This document shows, piece by piece, positions 7,244-16,523 of a stretch of DNA of 64,000 nt. How positions within the stretch are numbered: the stretch's first letter is position 1; every line of letters begins with the position of its first letter. This DNA is from Udaeobacter sp025935755 (GTDB lineage: Bacteria; Verrucomicrobiota; Verrucomicrobiia; Chthoniobacterales; UBA10450): contig DASUKN010000061.1 of assembly GCA_036278715.1 (NCBI GenBank), positions 65,982 through 129,981 on the forward strand, read 5' to 3'. The notes under the pieces are model-generated. The model did not search any database, was not told the origin of the DNA, and saw only the letters and a program-made list of their open reading frames with translations. The translations under genes were made by a program, and so were the position numbers.

Positions 7244-10200
7244 CTACCTATTGAACTGGTATGGCTCGGTAACAAGCCACGGGGAAAGCTTCGCTGCGAG
7301 CTCAGGAGTGAGATCCACACGAAACTCCGCGCCTGCATCCAGCCGCAACGGATTGCCGTTGCCACGATCAAATAATAGCTGCACCGGATGACGCCCGGGC
7401 GATCTGACGAGAATACTGCGGACCTGGCGCAGTTCGTCGGCAGTCGTTGCTGAAGAAAATTGGAGGCGAATCGCAGGCGCCTCTTTTTCCAATCTTTCGG
7501 TTGCGCCGTTCGCCTTTGTTGCCGCCAGTGGCTTAACATCAACAGCCGTGGCGCGAAGCATTTCGTCCCGTTTATCCAATGTCGCTTTCAATTCAACTAC
7601 GCGCCCAGGCACGAGGATCTCAGCAACCTTCAGATAAACCTCGTTCCAAACGACAACTTCCAGCGTGTCCATGAGGTCTTCGAGTCGCATGACCGCAAAC
7701 GGCTTGCCCTCTTTTTTCGTAAATTTTTTCTCCACCTCAACGATTGCTCCACCAATCCTGAACTGGGCCCGATCGTCCAATTCGCCTAACGAGGCGATCG
7801 GGCGATAATTTTTCGCTGCAAAAACGGCTGCATATGCGTCGAGTGGATGACCGCTCACATAGAAACCGAGGAGTTCTTTTTCGTATGAAAGTTTCTCGTG
7901 CTCGTTCCACGCCCGGATCGGTTGCCGCCTCGCCGTTGTGGCGGCCTGCGTTTGCTCATCGAAGAGCGAAACCTGGCCGGCTGCACGATCGCGCTGTGCA
8001 ATCGCCGACGCATTCAGCGATTCGTCGATGCACGCAACCAGCTCTGCCCGATCTCGTCCCGTGAAATCGAACGCGCCTGCCTTGATCAGGCTTTCCAACA
8101 TTTTGCGATTGGCTACGCGCGAATCCAGCCGGGTACAAAAATCCTCGAGAGAACTGAACTCGCCGCCATTCTCCCGCTCCCGAATAGCCATGGCCATCGC
8201 GGCTTCGCCGACATTCTTAATCGCTGCGAGGCCGTAACGAATAGCCATTTGCGCGTGAGCGTCGTCGCCTGCGCCCTGGGAGGATGCAACCGGGAGAGCG
8301 CTGGTCTCCGGTGTGAACTTCAAACCGCTCTTGTTAACGTCCGGCGGCAGAATGGAAATTCCCATGCGCTTACATTCGGCTACGAAAACGGATATTTTTT
8401 CGGTGTTATTGATCTCGTTGCTCAGCAAACCGGCCATGAATTCCACCGGGTAACGCGCCTTGAGGTACGCAGTCTGGTAACTGATCACGCCATAGGCCGC
8501 GCTGTGACTCTTGTTGAATCCGTAGCCGGCGAATTTTTCCAGCAGATCGAAAATCGCGTTCGCCTTCTTCTCGGGAATTTTGTTCGTGCGCGCACAACCT
8601 TCGATGAAGTTCTTGCGCTCTTTCGCCATCTTCTCCTTGTCTTTTTTGCCCATGGCACGCCGGAGAAGATCTGCCTGCGCAAGCGAGTACCCTGCAAGTC
8701 TGCTGGCAGCGGCCATCACCTGTTCCTGGTAAATCATCACGCCATAAGTGTCCGAGCAGATGTCCTCGAGCAGCGGATGCAAATATTTGATCGGCGTAAT
8801 TCCCTTTTTCGCTTTGACGTATTCCGGGATCAGCTCCATCGGGCCCGGCCGGTACAGCGCGATCAACGCGATGATGTCGTCGAGCTTTTTGACGTCGAAC
8901 TGCTTCGACAGACTGGTCATGCCGCCGGATTCCATCTGGAACAAGCCGATGGTTTCGCCGCGGTTATAGAGCGCAAAAGCCGCGGCATCATCCAACGGAA
9001 TATCTTTCAAGGAGAAACCGGGCTCGCGTTTTCGAATGAGCGTCAACGTATCCTCGATAACGGTCAGCGTTTTTAACCCAAGGAAATCCATCTTCAGCAG
9101 GCCGAGATCGTTGAGCGGTCCCATGGCGTACTGGCTGATCACGTCGTTGCCTTTCACGTCGTGGCAAAGCGGGATGTAATCGGATAGATCCCGATCCGCG
9201 ATCACTACGCCTGCCGCGTGGACGCCAGCGTTACGCGACAAACCTTCAAGGACTTTCGCGTGCTCAAACAGTTGCCGTGTAGCCGGTTCGTTTGCGATCG
9301 CTCTTTTTAGTTCCGCGTTCTTCCCCACCGCTCCATCGAGCGTGATGTTCAGCTCGTTGGGAATCATCTTGGCGATGCGATCCGCATCGCGATAGCTCCA
9401 CCCGAGCACCCGGCCCACGTCGCGCACCACGCTTTTCGCCTTGAGCTTTCCGAACGTAATGATTTGCGCCACCCGACGCTCGCCGTATTTCTGGCGCACG
9501 TATTCCAAAACTTCCCCGCGGCGGGCCTCGCAGAAATCGACATCGATGTCCGGTGGTGAAACGCGATCAGGATTCAAGAACCGCTCGAAAATCAGGCCAA
9601 ACTGAAGGGGATCGATATCTGTGATGCCGAGGACGAACGCAACGATCGATCCTGCAGCCGAGCCGCGCCCGGGCCCAACCGGAATCCCTTTCTCCTTAGC
9701 GAAATGAATGAAATCCCAAACGATGAGCAGATAGCTGACGAATCCTGTTTTCTCCAGCACGCCGAGTTCGTACTCGAGACGCCTGACCAGTTCCGAATCT
9801 GCCGCTGCCCGTTCGCCATACCGCGCGCGCAGACCCTGGTAACAAAGCTCGCGCAAATATTCTTCGCGTGTCTTGCCGGCCGGCGCCGGATACTCCGGAT
9901 ATTTCGAACGCCCAAACTCGAGTTCGAGATTACAGCGTTCTCCAACCTGTAGTGTGTTCGTGATCGCCTCGGGAAAATCGCGGAACAACTGCTGCATCTC
10001 GGCCGGCGATTTGAAATACAATTCCGGCAGATAACGCATCCGGCTTTCGTCCTGCACCATTTTGCCGGTGCCAATGCAAAGCATCACGTCATGCGCCTCA
10101 TGATCGGAGCGGCGGAGAAAATGCACGTCATTGGCCGCCACCAGGCCGACTCCCAAATCTCGCGCAAGCGGCACCAGCGCCGTGTTGCAGATCTTTTGCT

Positions 10201-10750
10201 CTTCCATCCCGTGGTCATGCAATTCCACGAAGAAATTTTCCCTGCCGAGGATATCCCGGTATTCCGCGGCGCACTGTTTCGCTTTCTCGATGTTATTCGC
10301 CTGGATCGCGCTGTTGATTTCGCCCGCAAGACAGCCGCTCAATCCGATCAAACCGGCGGAGTGCATCGCCAACATTTCTTTGTCGATTCGCGGCGCATAA
10401 TGAAATCCATCCAGATGCGCTGTTGTCACCAGCTTCACGAGATTGCGATAGCCGGTTTCATTTGCCGCCAGTAATGTGAAGTGATACGCCGATTCGCGCC
10501 GGGATGGCGGCCGGTCCTTGTGCGATCCAGGGGCCACGTACACCTCGCAACCGATGATCGGTTTAACCCCCGCGCGCTGGGCTTCCTGGAAGAATTCAAC
10601 GGCCCCAAACAAATTACCGTGGTCCGTCATTGCCACCGCAGGCATTTTGAATTCCGCAGCCTTTTTCATCAGCTCCTTCATTCGAATGCTTCCATCCAGC
10701 AGCGAGTATTCGGTATGCAGATGAAGGTGAACGAAAGAGTCGCGGCCCAT
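7244..10750 (-). CDS. dnaE: DNA polymerase III alpha subunit
   Basis: The replicative polymerase catalytic subunit, 1168 residues, full length. It has an N-terminal PHP domain (HLHLHTEYSLLDGS, MTDHGN around residue 43, HDHG, NDVHFL), with metal ligands that look largely kept, so an intrinsic exonuclease activity is possible. The catalytic aspartates lie in PPDIDVDF (Asp401, Asp403) and KMDFLGLK (Asp555), matching the E. coli numbering. A helix-hairpin-helix region (YGFNKSHSAAYGVISYQTAYLK) and a C-terminal OB domain (FRIGGAIVEVEKKFTKKEG) follow. It is monocistronic; upstream is repeat-rich spacer and glnB in divergent orientation. Confidence 0.98.
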   Translation of the reverse strand: MGRDSFVHLHLHTEYSLLDGSIRMKELMKKAAEFKMPAVAMTDHGNLFGAVEFFQEAQRAGVKPIIGCEVYVAPGSHKDRPPSRRESAYHFTLLAANETGYRNLVKLVTTAHLDGFHYAPRIDKEMLAMHSAGLIGLSGCLAGEINSAIQANNIEKAKQCAAEYRDILGRENFFVELHDHGMEEQKICNTALVPLARDLGVGLVAANDVHFLRRSDHEAHDVMLCIGTGKMVQDESRMRYLPELYFKSPAEMQQLFRDFPEAITNTLQVGERCNLELEFGRSKYPEYPAPAGKTREEYLRELCYQGLRARYGERAAADSELVRRLEYELGVLEKTGFVSYLLIVWDFIHFAKEKGIPVGPGRGSAAGSIVAFVLGITDIDPLQFGLIFERFLNPDRVSPPDIDVDFCEARRGEVLEYVRQKYGERRVAQIITFGKLKAKSVVRDVGRVLGWSYRDADRIAKMIPNELNITLDGAVGKNAELKRAIANEPATRQLFEHAKVLEGLSRNAGVHAAGVVIADRDLSDYIPLCHDVKGNDVISQYAMGPLNDLGLLKMDFLGLKTLTVIEDTLTLIRKREPGFSLKDIPLDDAAAFALYNRGETIGLFQMESGGMTSLSKQFDVKKLDDIIALIALYRPGPMELIPEYVKAKKGITPIKYLHPLLEDICSDTYGVMIYQEQVMAAASRLAGYSLAQADLLRRAMGKKDKEKMAKERKNFIEGCARTNKIPEKKANAIFDLLEKFAGYGFNKSHSAAYGVISYQTAYLKARYPVEFMAGLLSNEINNTEKISVFVAECKRMGISILPPDVNKSGLKFTPETSALPVASSQGAGDDAHAQMAIRYGLAAIKNVGEAAMAMAIRERENGGEFSSLEDFCTRLDSRVANRKMLESLIKAGAFDFTGRDRAELVACIDESLNASAIAQRDRAAGQVSLFDEQTQAATTARRQPIRAWNEHEKLSYEKELLGFYVSGHPLDAYAAVFAAKNYRPIASLGELDDRAQFRIGGAIVEVEKKFTKKEGKPFAVMRLEDLMDTLEVVVWNEVYLKVAEILVPGRVVELKATLDKRDEMLRATAVDVKPLAATKANGATERLEKEAPAIRLQFSSATTADELRQVRSILVRSPGRHPVQLLFDRGNGNPLRLDAGAEFRVDLTPELAAKLSPWLVTEPYQFNR

Positions 10751-11040
10751 TTAGATTTGAGTATTAAACGTCAGATTTTTTTAGCAAATTTACCTACGTA
10801 CAGAGCACAGTTGAAGCGTTAAAGGGTCGAAGCGCTGAAGCCGAGGCCGCGCTGGTATGCGATCGCTTCAACAATCGAACGGTTCAACGATTTTAACGAA
10901 CACGAAATCGATGCTTGCATCGGTTTCGTGTTGTTGCTATGAGAGCGCGTGCTGCGGGTGGCTTTCAATTCGCCTGCATCGTTTCGCGAAGCGTTACGGG
11001 CAGGTGACAAAGCGCCGCGCGATGCCAACCTTACTGCGAC
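10751..11040. other. Divergent spacer dnaE/glnB with dispersed repeat
   Basis: 290 bases between divergent genes. From 10812 to 10900 there are several copies of 'gaagcg(t/c)t(t/g)aa' and 'cttcaac..tc.aacg' words of the dispersed family that also occurs at 11465-11515 and 27668-27832. Promoters for both genes should lie here. Confidence 0.55.
10959..10973 (+). promoter_or_regulatory. Possible sigma-54 promoter of glnB
   Basis: TGGCTTTCAATTCGC has GG and GC ten bases apart, as in the -24/-12 consensus TGGCACGNNNNTTGC, and lies 68 bases before the glnB start. TGGC and GC match, but the central positions match poorly, so this is only a candidate. Confidence 0.25.
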
Positions 11041-11379
11041 ATGAAAAAACTGGAGGCGATCATTAAACCGTTCAAGCTCGAAGAGGTGAAAGAAGCACTC
11101 GCAGAGCTCGGCATCGAAGGGATGACTGTTACCGAGGTCAAAGGTTTTGGCAGGCAAAAAGGACATACCGAGATTTACCGGGGAAGCGAATACACGGTCG
11201 ATTTTCTGCCGAAAGTGAAAGTAGAAGTCGTGATGGCAGATGACTTGATTGAAAAGGCGGTCAACGTGGTGGTCGGCGCGGCGAAGACTGGCAAGATCGG
11301 CGACGGCAAGGTTTTCGTTCTCCCGGTGGAACACGCAGTGCGCATCCGTACCGAAGAGATCGGCGAAAAAGCGGTGTAA
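11041..11379 (+). CDS. glnB: Nitrogen regulatory protein PII
   Basis: A 112-residue PII protein. It begins MKKLEAIIKPFKLEEVKEAL, the T-loop has the uridylylatable Tyr51 in YRGSEYTVDFLPKVK, and the B-loop and C-terminus are typical (VVGAAKTGKIGDGKVFVLPVEHAVRIRT). PII binds ATP/ADP and 2-oxoglutarate and controls nitrogen enzymes and transporters; glutamine synthetase is encoded 142 bases downstream. No amt gene lies next to it, so glnB is a better symbol than glnK. There is no clear Shine-Dalgarno sequence. Confidence 0.96.
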   Translation: MKKLEAIIKPFKLEEVKEALAELGIEGMTVTEVKGFGRQKGHTEIYRGSEYTVDFLPKVKVEVVMADDLIEKAVNVVVGAAKTGKIGDGKVFVLPVEHAVRIRTEEIGEKAV

Positions 11380-11521
11380 CGTGCTTCGCACGCCGGTTAC
11401 AACGTTGAATCGTCACAGCGTTAAAACGGTTGGCATTTACGTGCTGCACGATGTAACCATGTAACTTTTTTAACGTTTTATTTTTTAACGCTTCAACCGT
11501 TCAACGATTCAACCAAACAAC
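11380..11521. repeat. Dispersed 'TTAACGCTTCAACGATTC' spacer repeat
   Basis: The glnB-glnA spacer is built of words like 'cgttgaatcg', 'agcgttaaaac', 'ttttaacgctt' and 'caaccgttcaacgattcaacc'. It belongs to the same repeat style as 10812-10900 and 27668-27832. No Shine-Dalgarno motif is seen in front of glnA. Confidence 0.6.
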
Positions 11522-12943
11522 ATGGCCAAAGACAAAACTCCATCCGACGTTAGTAAAATGATCAAAGACCACGGGGTAAAGCTCGTGGACTTCAAATTCA
11601 CCGATCTGCTGGGAACGTGGCAACACTTCACCACCACTCTTACCGAGTATAACGAAGACATTTTCACGGACGGACTTGGGTTCGACGGCTCGAGCATTCG
11701 CGGCTGGAGAGTAATCAATGCCTCCGACATGCTCGTCATTCCCGATGCGGCCACGGCATGGATCGACGTTTTCAACGCCGAGCCGACTCTGAGCCTCATT
11801 TGCACCATCGTTGATCCGATCACTCGCGAACCGTACGATCGAGATCCACGCGGTGTCGCCGAAAAAGCAGAGGCTTACCTTAAATCCACAGGAATCGCAG
11901 ACACGGCATTCATTGGGCCGGAAGCAGAATTTTTCATTTTCGACGACGTGCGGTTTGCCAACAGCGGCAATGCAGCGTCATACGTGGTCGATAGTGTCGA
12001 GGGACATTGGAACAGCGCGCGAGAAGAATTTCCGAACCTGGGTTACAAGATTCGCCCGAAAGAAGGCTACTTCCCGGTCTCGCCGATGGACACATTGCAG
12101 GATATTCGCAATGAGATGTGTTTGGAGCTCGAAAAAGCTGGAGTGCCGATCGAGCGCCAGCATCATGAAGTCGCGACTGCCGGGCAGGCAGAGATCGATA
12201 TTCGGTTCGCGCCGCTCAAACGCATGGCCGACAACATGCAGTATTACAAGTACATCCTGCGAAATGTCGCCAAACGGCATAACAGAACGGTAACGTTCAT
12301 GCCGAAACCCATCTTTGGCGATAATGGCAGCGGCATGCATACCCACATCTCTCTTTGGAAAGAGGACAAACCTCTGTTCGCCGGCAACGGCTATGCCGGA
12401 CTCAGTGATCTCGCCCTCTTTTTTATTGGCGGAATTTTAAAACACGCGCCGGCGTTAACCTGCCTAACCAACCCCACCACAAACAGCTATAAACGGCTTG
12501 TCCCCGGATTCGAAGCGCCTGTCAATCTCGCCTACTCGGCTCGCAATCGTTCCGCCGCGATTCGAATTCCGACCTACTCACCCAGCCCGAAAGCAAAACG
12601 AATCGAGTTCCGCACGCCGGATGCCGCTGCAAATCCCTATCTGGCCTTTTCGGCCATGCTTCTTGCGGGACTCGACGGAATCCAAAACCGCATGGACCCC
12701 GGCGATCCGCTCGACAAAAATCTGTACGAACTCCCGCCGGAAGAACTCGCCCAGGTCGCCAGCGTGCCCGATTCGCTGCGCGGAGCTATCGAGGCGCTGC
12801 AAGCTGATCACTCCTTCCTGCTTCGCGGTGATGTCTTCAACGAAAACTTCATCGCCAACTGGATCGACATGAAACAAAAGGAATACGACGCATTGCGTCT
12901 GCGCCCCCACCCTTACGAGTTCGCGATGTATTACGACGTGTGA
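11522..12943 (+). CDS. glnA: Glutamine synthetase type I
   Basis: Makes glutamine from glutamate, ammonia and ATP; 473 residues, the full GSI-beta length. Seen are GFDGSSIRGW, the metal and nucleotide residues in FIGPEAEFFIFD and HHEVATAGQAEIDIRF, the glutamate site in NGSGMHTHISLW, the ATP loop NPTTNSYKRLVPGFEAPVNLAYS, and the adenylylation site DKNLYELPPEE with Tyr402. Adenylylation control is thus likely and fits with glnB upstream. After the stop the same frame stays open for 49 more codons to 13093 (see findings). Confidence 0.98.
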   Translation: MAKDKTPSDVSKMIKDHGVKLVDFKFTDLLGTWQHFTTTLTEYNEDIFTDGLGFDGSSIRGWRVINASDMLVIPDAATAWIDVFNAEPTLSLICTIVDPITREPYDRDPRGVAEKAEAYLKSTGIADTAFIGPEAEFFIFDDVRFANSGNAASYVVDSVEGHWNSAREEFPNLGYKIRPKEGYFPVSPMDTLQDIRNEMCLELEKAGVPIERQHHEVATAGQAEIDIRFAPLKRMADNMQYYKYILRNVAKRHNRTVTFMPKPIFGDNGSGMHTHISLWKEDKPLFAGNGYAGLSDLALFFIGGILKHAPALTCLTNPTTNSYKRLVPGFEAPVNLAYSARNRSAAIRIPTYSPSPKAKRIEFRTPDAAANPYLAFSAMLLAGLDGIQNRMDPGDPLDKNLYELPPEELAQVASVPDSLRGAIEALQADHSFLLRGDVFNENFIANWIDMKQKEYDALRLRPHPYEFAMYYDV

Positions 12944-13303
12944 TCGCAGGCCGCTTCACTTGCCAGCGCGGCAGAAACCCGCGACCTGATTACTCGTCTC
13001 AAAGTTCCGGGCGAGCACCCGTTTGAAAAGCTTTATCTAGGCTTCTCTGCGCATGCCGGAGACGGTATGGATTTCGCGCCTGTAAGATATTGACCGCCTA
13101 ACCCAGGTTGGGGCGAACCACCGCCGTCATGCAGCTACATTTCCGATGATTAAGACAGTCTCAATCAGAGGAACCCTCGATCTAGTCGGCGGTCGCTCGG
13201 TTTGGGCTCGTTAGGTCGCGGCGACAGAATCGTAGACTTGAAGTTCGTTCACCAAATTAAACGGCCGACGATGGCGCTCTCATCGTGTAAGCTGAAGAGT
13301 TGG
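12944..13303. other. Spacer after glnA
   Basis: No recognisable gene. The frame of glnA continues after its stop up to TGA at 13091-13093, encoding EHPFEKLYLGFSAHAGDGMD and flanking residues, which I do not recognise. The remainder, 13094-13303, shows no clear motif. Confidence 0.4.
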
Positions 13304-14149
13304 ATGGCTACCAAAGGCAATTACATCCTGGGCCAATCTGAGTTTGAGTACGAGCGATTGACATTTCAGGCCAAGGTCGTTCGCCCGTTCACAGAAAAAT
13401 TTTTCCGATTTGCCGGCGTTAACCCGGGAATGCGCGTGCTTGAGATCGGCTCAGGAATGGGCGACGTAGCCTTCCTCGCAGGCGAGATCGTCGGTCCAGG
13501 AGGGCGGGTGCTAGGAGTTGATCAGGATGCCGCGGGACTGGAGAAGGCGCGTGAGCGCAGTCGTCAGCAGGGTTGTTCTTCGTGGGTTTCGTTCGAAGCC
13601 AGCGCTCTCGATGAATTCGACACAGCAGATCAGTTCGACGCAATCGTCGGTCGTTACATTTTACTTTACCAGCAAGATCCCGGAGCCATCATCCGGCGTC
13701 TGCTCAAATTTTTGAAGCCTGGCGGCATTGTTGTATTCCACGAAATGGATTTCGCCAACACTCACTCAAGCGACCCTCCGTGCCGGTTTTGGGACGAGAT
13801 TTACGCACTACTCAGCGAAGCATTCCGCCGTGCCGGCCATCCGCCCGACTACGGTCGCCGCATAGCGAAAGCTTTTCTCGAAGCGGGTCTGCCGTTCCCG
13901 ACAATTCTTGCTGAATCACTGGCCGGTGGCGGCCGCGGATCGTATCTCTATCGCTGGATCGCCAATACGCTTATCAGCGTGAGCCCGCGTCTCCAAGAGC
14001 TGGGACTCGCGCTACCGGACGGAGTCACCGCCGATGAGACACTCGCAGCACGGTTGGAAAAAGAGGCGATAGCTGGCGGAAGCCAAATCCTCGGACCGAT
14101 TCAGTTTGGCGCCTGGACGCGAAAACCGTTCTCTGAGTCGGGAATCTGA
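13304..14149 (+). CDS. Class I SAM-dependent methyltransferase
   Basis: A 281-residue methyltransferase. Motif I is MRVLEIGSGMGDVAFLAG, the acidic end of beta 2 is VLGVDQDA, and motif post-II is FDAIVGRYILLYQQDP followed by LKPGGIVVFHEMDF. The start MATKGNYILGQSEFEYERL is like the start of related UbiE-type enzymes and has a weak AAGAG upstream; ATGs at 13271 and further upstream would add non-conserved residues. The substrate cannot be told from sequence. The gene is alone between glnA and a zinc-ribbon protein. Confidence 0.85.
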   Translation: MATKGNYILGQSEFEYERLTFQAKVVRPFTEKFFRFAGVNPGMRVLEIGSGMGDVAFLAGEIVGPGGRVLGVDQDAAGLEKARERSRQQGCSSWVSFEASALDEFDTADQFDAIVGRYILLYQQDPGAIIRRLLKFLKPGGIVVFHEMDFANTHSSDPPCRFWDEIYALLSEAFRRAGHPPDYGRRIAKAFLEAGLPFPTILAESLAGGGRGSYLYRWIANTLISVSPRLQELGLALPDGVTADETLAARLEKEAIAGGSQILGPIQFGAWTRKPFSESGI

Positions 14150-14315
14150 CCGCGGCAAAAAACCGGAAAGCCAACCGCTGAGCGTTCGGAAATCCAAGTC
14201 TATGCTTGACAGCTTCTTTTTTGACCGAAAGAAAGTTTGCTTTGTCAGCGATCGCTCAGCTTGCTCTTGTTAGGCTCGTTACAGCACATTCGTTGCAAAA
14301 CAGACTGGGATACCC

Positions 14316-14615
14316 ATGACGAAGAAGAAACGCATCCAACGCCGGACTCCGGAGGTATGTCCGGTCTGCGGTGAAGACCTTCCGCGCGAGGTCCAAGCAT
14401 GTCCCGAATGCGGTGCCGATCATAATTCGGGTTGGCGAGACGATGCCGATACCTATGATGGTGCGAACTTACCGGAAGACAGCTTCAACTACGACCATTT
14501 CGTTAGGCAGGAGTTCGGATCCAAAGCCAAACCAGCGGGACTCAAGACAGTCTGGTGGATCGTTGGCATCTCCTTGGTCGTTGCCCTGGTGTTCTATTTT
14601 TTTGCAGCTCGTTGA
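14316..14615 (+). CDS. Zinc-ribbon membrane protein
   Basis: A 99-residue protein with a four-cysteine zinc ribbon (CPVCGEDLPREVQACPECGAD, residues about 15-35), a negatively charged linker and one C-terminal membrane helix (VWWIVGISLVVALVFYFFAA). It is thus a small tail-anchored cytosolic zinc ribbon. Its function is unknown. An exported carbonic anhydrase, also a zinc protein, follows 68 bases later, but no functional link is shown. Confidence 0.75.
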   Translation: MTKKKRIQRRTPEVCPVCGEDLPREVQACPECGADHNSGWRDDADTYDGANLPEDSFNYDHFVRQEFGSKAKPAGLKTVWWIVGISLVVALVFYFFAAR

Positions 14616-14683
14616 TGTTCGCCGCCGTTCGGTTCTAACTTTCGAGTTGATTGAGCACGCGACGCCTTGTTAACGTCGCCCGC

Positions 14684-15451
14684 ATGATAAAGACCAAACT
14701 TGTTTCCTGCTTCATCGTTATCACTTTGCTTGTCTCAAGCCAATTTGCCCGCGCTGCTGACCTACCGGATGCTGAACGACCAATGATCTCCCCCGCCGAC
14801 GCGATTTCACGACTTAAGGAAGGCAATAGTCGTTTCATGGCGGGGAACATGCAGCATCCGCACGATACAAGTGATGAGCGAGCGTACATAGCTAAAAACA
14901 GCTTTGAAAATCCTGGAGCGATGTCTCTGGGAATGACGACCGAGCAGGCTGCCAAACGACGGGGAGAACTGACCAAAAGTCAGCATCCGTTCGCGATCAT
15001 ACTCAGTTGCTCCGATTCACGTGTGCCGCCCGAACTCGTCTTTGATGAAGGCCTCGGAGATCTCTTTATCGTCCGGGTGGCAGGCAATGTACTTAACGAT
15101 GAAGGCCTGGGAAGCATCGAGTACGGTGTTGAGGTTTTGGGTGCCCGATTGATCCTCGTGCTCGGCCATCAGAGCTGCGGAGCCGTGGATGCCGCGATGA
15201 AGACGGTCGCTGCTAAAGGCAAGGCACCAGGGCACATTCAGTCACTGATCACAGCGATCAAGCCGGTAGTACAGTCGACGCCAAAAGGCGATCTCGAGAC
15301 GACGACGAAAGCCAATGTGAAACACGTCGTGGACGTTCTCCGCTCGTCAGCGCCAATTCTAAAAGGTAGAGTTGATGCCGGTGAAGTACAGGTAATCGGT
15401 GGCTATTATACCCTGGATAGTGGCGCAGTTACTTTTCTCGACGGGAAGTAG
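14684..15451 (+). CDS. Exported beta-class carbonic anhydrase
   Basis: A 255-residue protein with a signal peptide (MIKTKLVSCFIVITLLVSSQFARAAD), so it should act in the periplasm. The beta-carbonic anhydrase zinc site is intact: CSDSRVPPE gives Cys and Asp, and LGHQSCGAVDAA gives His and Cys. It interconverts CO2 and bicarbonate. I took the ATG at 14684 because the leader peptide starts there; a TTG at 14651 is less likely. Most beta enzymes are cytosolic, so the leader is notable. The MOSC gene follows after 129 bases of repeat-like spacer. Confidence 0.92.
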   Translation: MIKTKLVSCFIVITLLVSSQFARAADLPDAERPMISPADAISRLKEGNSRFMAGNMQHPHDTSDERAYIAKNSFENPGAMSLGMTTEQAAKRRGELTKSQHPFAIILSCSDSRVPPELVFDEGLGDLFIVRVAGNVLNDEGLGSIEYGVEVLGARLILVLGHQSCGAVDAAMKTVAAKGKAPGHIQSLITAIKPVVQSTPKGDLETTTKANVKHVVDVLRSSAPILKGRVDAGEVQVIGGYYTLDSGAVTFLDGK

Positions 15452-15560
15452 GGCTTTCCGTAAAGCCGAAATGCAGCGCACGATTACCGTAGCCGCCTCG
15501 CTCAGTCGAGGCGGGATCCCAGAACACGGCGACAGAGCGCCGATGGCTACAACTCACGTT
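15452..15560. repeat. REP-like palindromes after carbonic anhydrase gene
   Basis: Contains ggctttccgtaaagcc (hairpin) and gccgcctcgctcagtcgaggcgg (hairpin), followed by gcgacagagcgccgatggc. Such short palindromes recur in spacers of this window. Confidence 0.6.
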
Positions 15561-15580
15561 GATGGGATGATGTTGCTTTT

Positions 15581-16369
15581 ATGAGCGTCGTCGGAAAAGT
15601 GGACAGCCTCTGGCGTTATCCGGTCAAGAGCATGCGTGGTGAGGAGTTGAACGAAGCGTATGCGAGCTATTCCGGAATCTATGGTGATCGCGTCTTTGCA
15701 TTCAGAAGTTCTGCAAATCACGATGGTTTTCCATACTTCACAGCTCGTGAGCAACGAAAGCTGCTTCAGTATCGTCCCCGGTTCCGGTATCCAGACAAAG
15801 CAGCGCAGCCTATCAATCTGGTTGACGCGGAAAGCAGAAATGCAAATCCGCTCTCGGCCAATCTCGCAGAGTTCATCGTCGACGTTGAGACGCCGGATGG
15901 AAAATCGATTGCGATTGATGATCCAGCGTTGATCGAGATAATCCGGGCGAACGTCGATCAAAACCATCAGGTCACATTAATGCAATCACAACGCGCCATG
16001 ACCGATTGCCGGCCCGTGTCGCTCTTCAGTTTACAATCGGCGCAGCAACTCGCGGAAGAGACCGGGATTCCGGTGGATAAACGGCGGTTCCGCGCAAACG
16101 TTTACGTCGATTTCGGGGCTGCTGCCAAAGCCTTTGCTGAAAACGAGCTGGTGGGCCGATCGGTACGCATCGGGTCAAAAGTCGTTATCACGATACTTGA
16201 GCGCGATTCGCGTTGCATGGTGATCACGCTGGATCCGGACACCGGAGAGCAAACGCCCGCAATATTGAAAAAGGTGGCGCAAGCTCACGACGGGATGGCC
16301 GGTGTTTATGGCGCTGTCGTCGTAGAAGGCCTCATTCGCAAGGGCGACTCGATAGAACTGCTCGGGTAA
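15581..16369 (+). CDS. MOSC domain protein (YcbX-like)
   Basis: A 262-residue protein with an N-terminal beta-barrel domain (VDSLWRYPVKSMRGEELNEA) and a MOSC domain with the candidate molybdenum-binding cysteine in RDSRCMVITLDPDTGEQ near residue 211. MOSC proteins hold a sulfurated molybdenum cofactor; relatives such as YcbX reduce N-hydroxylated compounds. It is a single gene with no molybdenum cofactor genes nearby. It starts at the ATG at 15581. Confidence 0.88.
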   Translation: MSVVGKVDSLWRYPVKSMRGEELNEAYASYSGIYGDRVFAFRSSANHDGFPYFTAREQRKLLQYRPRFRYPDKAAQPINLVDAESRNANPLSANLAEFIVDVETPDGKSIAIDDPALIEIIRANVDQNHQVTLMQSQRAMTDCRPVSLFSLQSAQQLAEETGIPVDKRRFRANVYVDFGAAAKAFAENELVGRSVRIGSKVVITILERDSRCMVITLDPDTGEQTPAILKKVAQAHDGMAGVYGAVVVEGLIRKGDSIELLG

Positions 16370-16523
16370 AGTAAGTCGGTCCCCCGGGTTGATGTGGCTG
16401 CCACACAGAGGACTGGCCGCCGTACCAATTAGATTCGTAGTGCATTCCAATACGGGTTCTGTAATCCATTACCGACCTCACAACATTTTGCATCGCACGC
16501 TTGTTCGCGCGAAGAACTGACGC

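Noticed and set aside
7898..9076. Long plus-strand open frame (392 codons) inside dnaE
   Set aside because: It is antisense to the well-supported dnaE gene, has no recognisable domain and is a by-product of its codon use.
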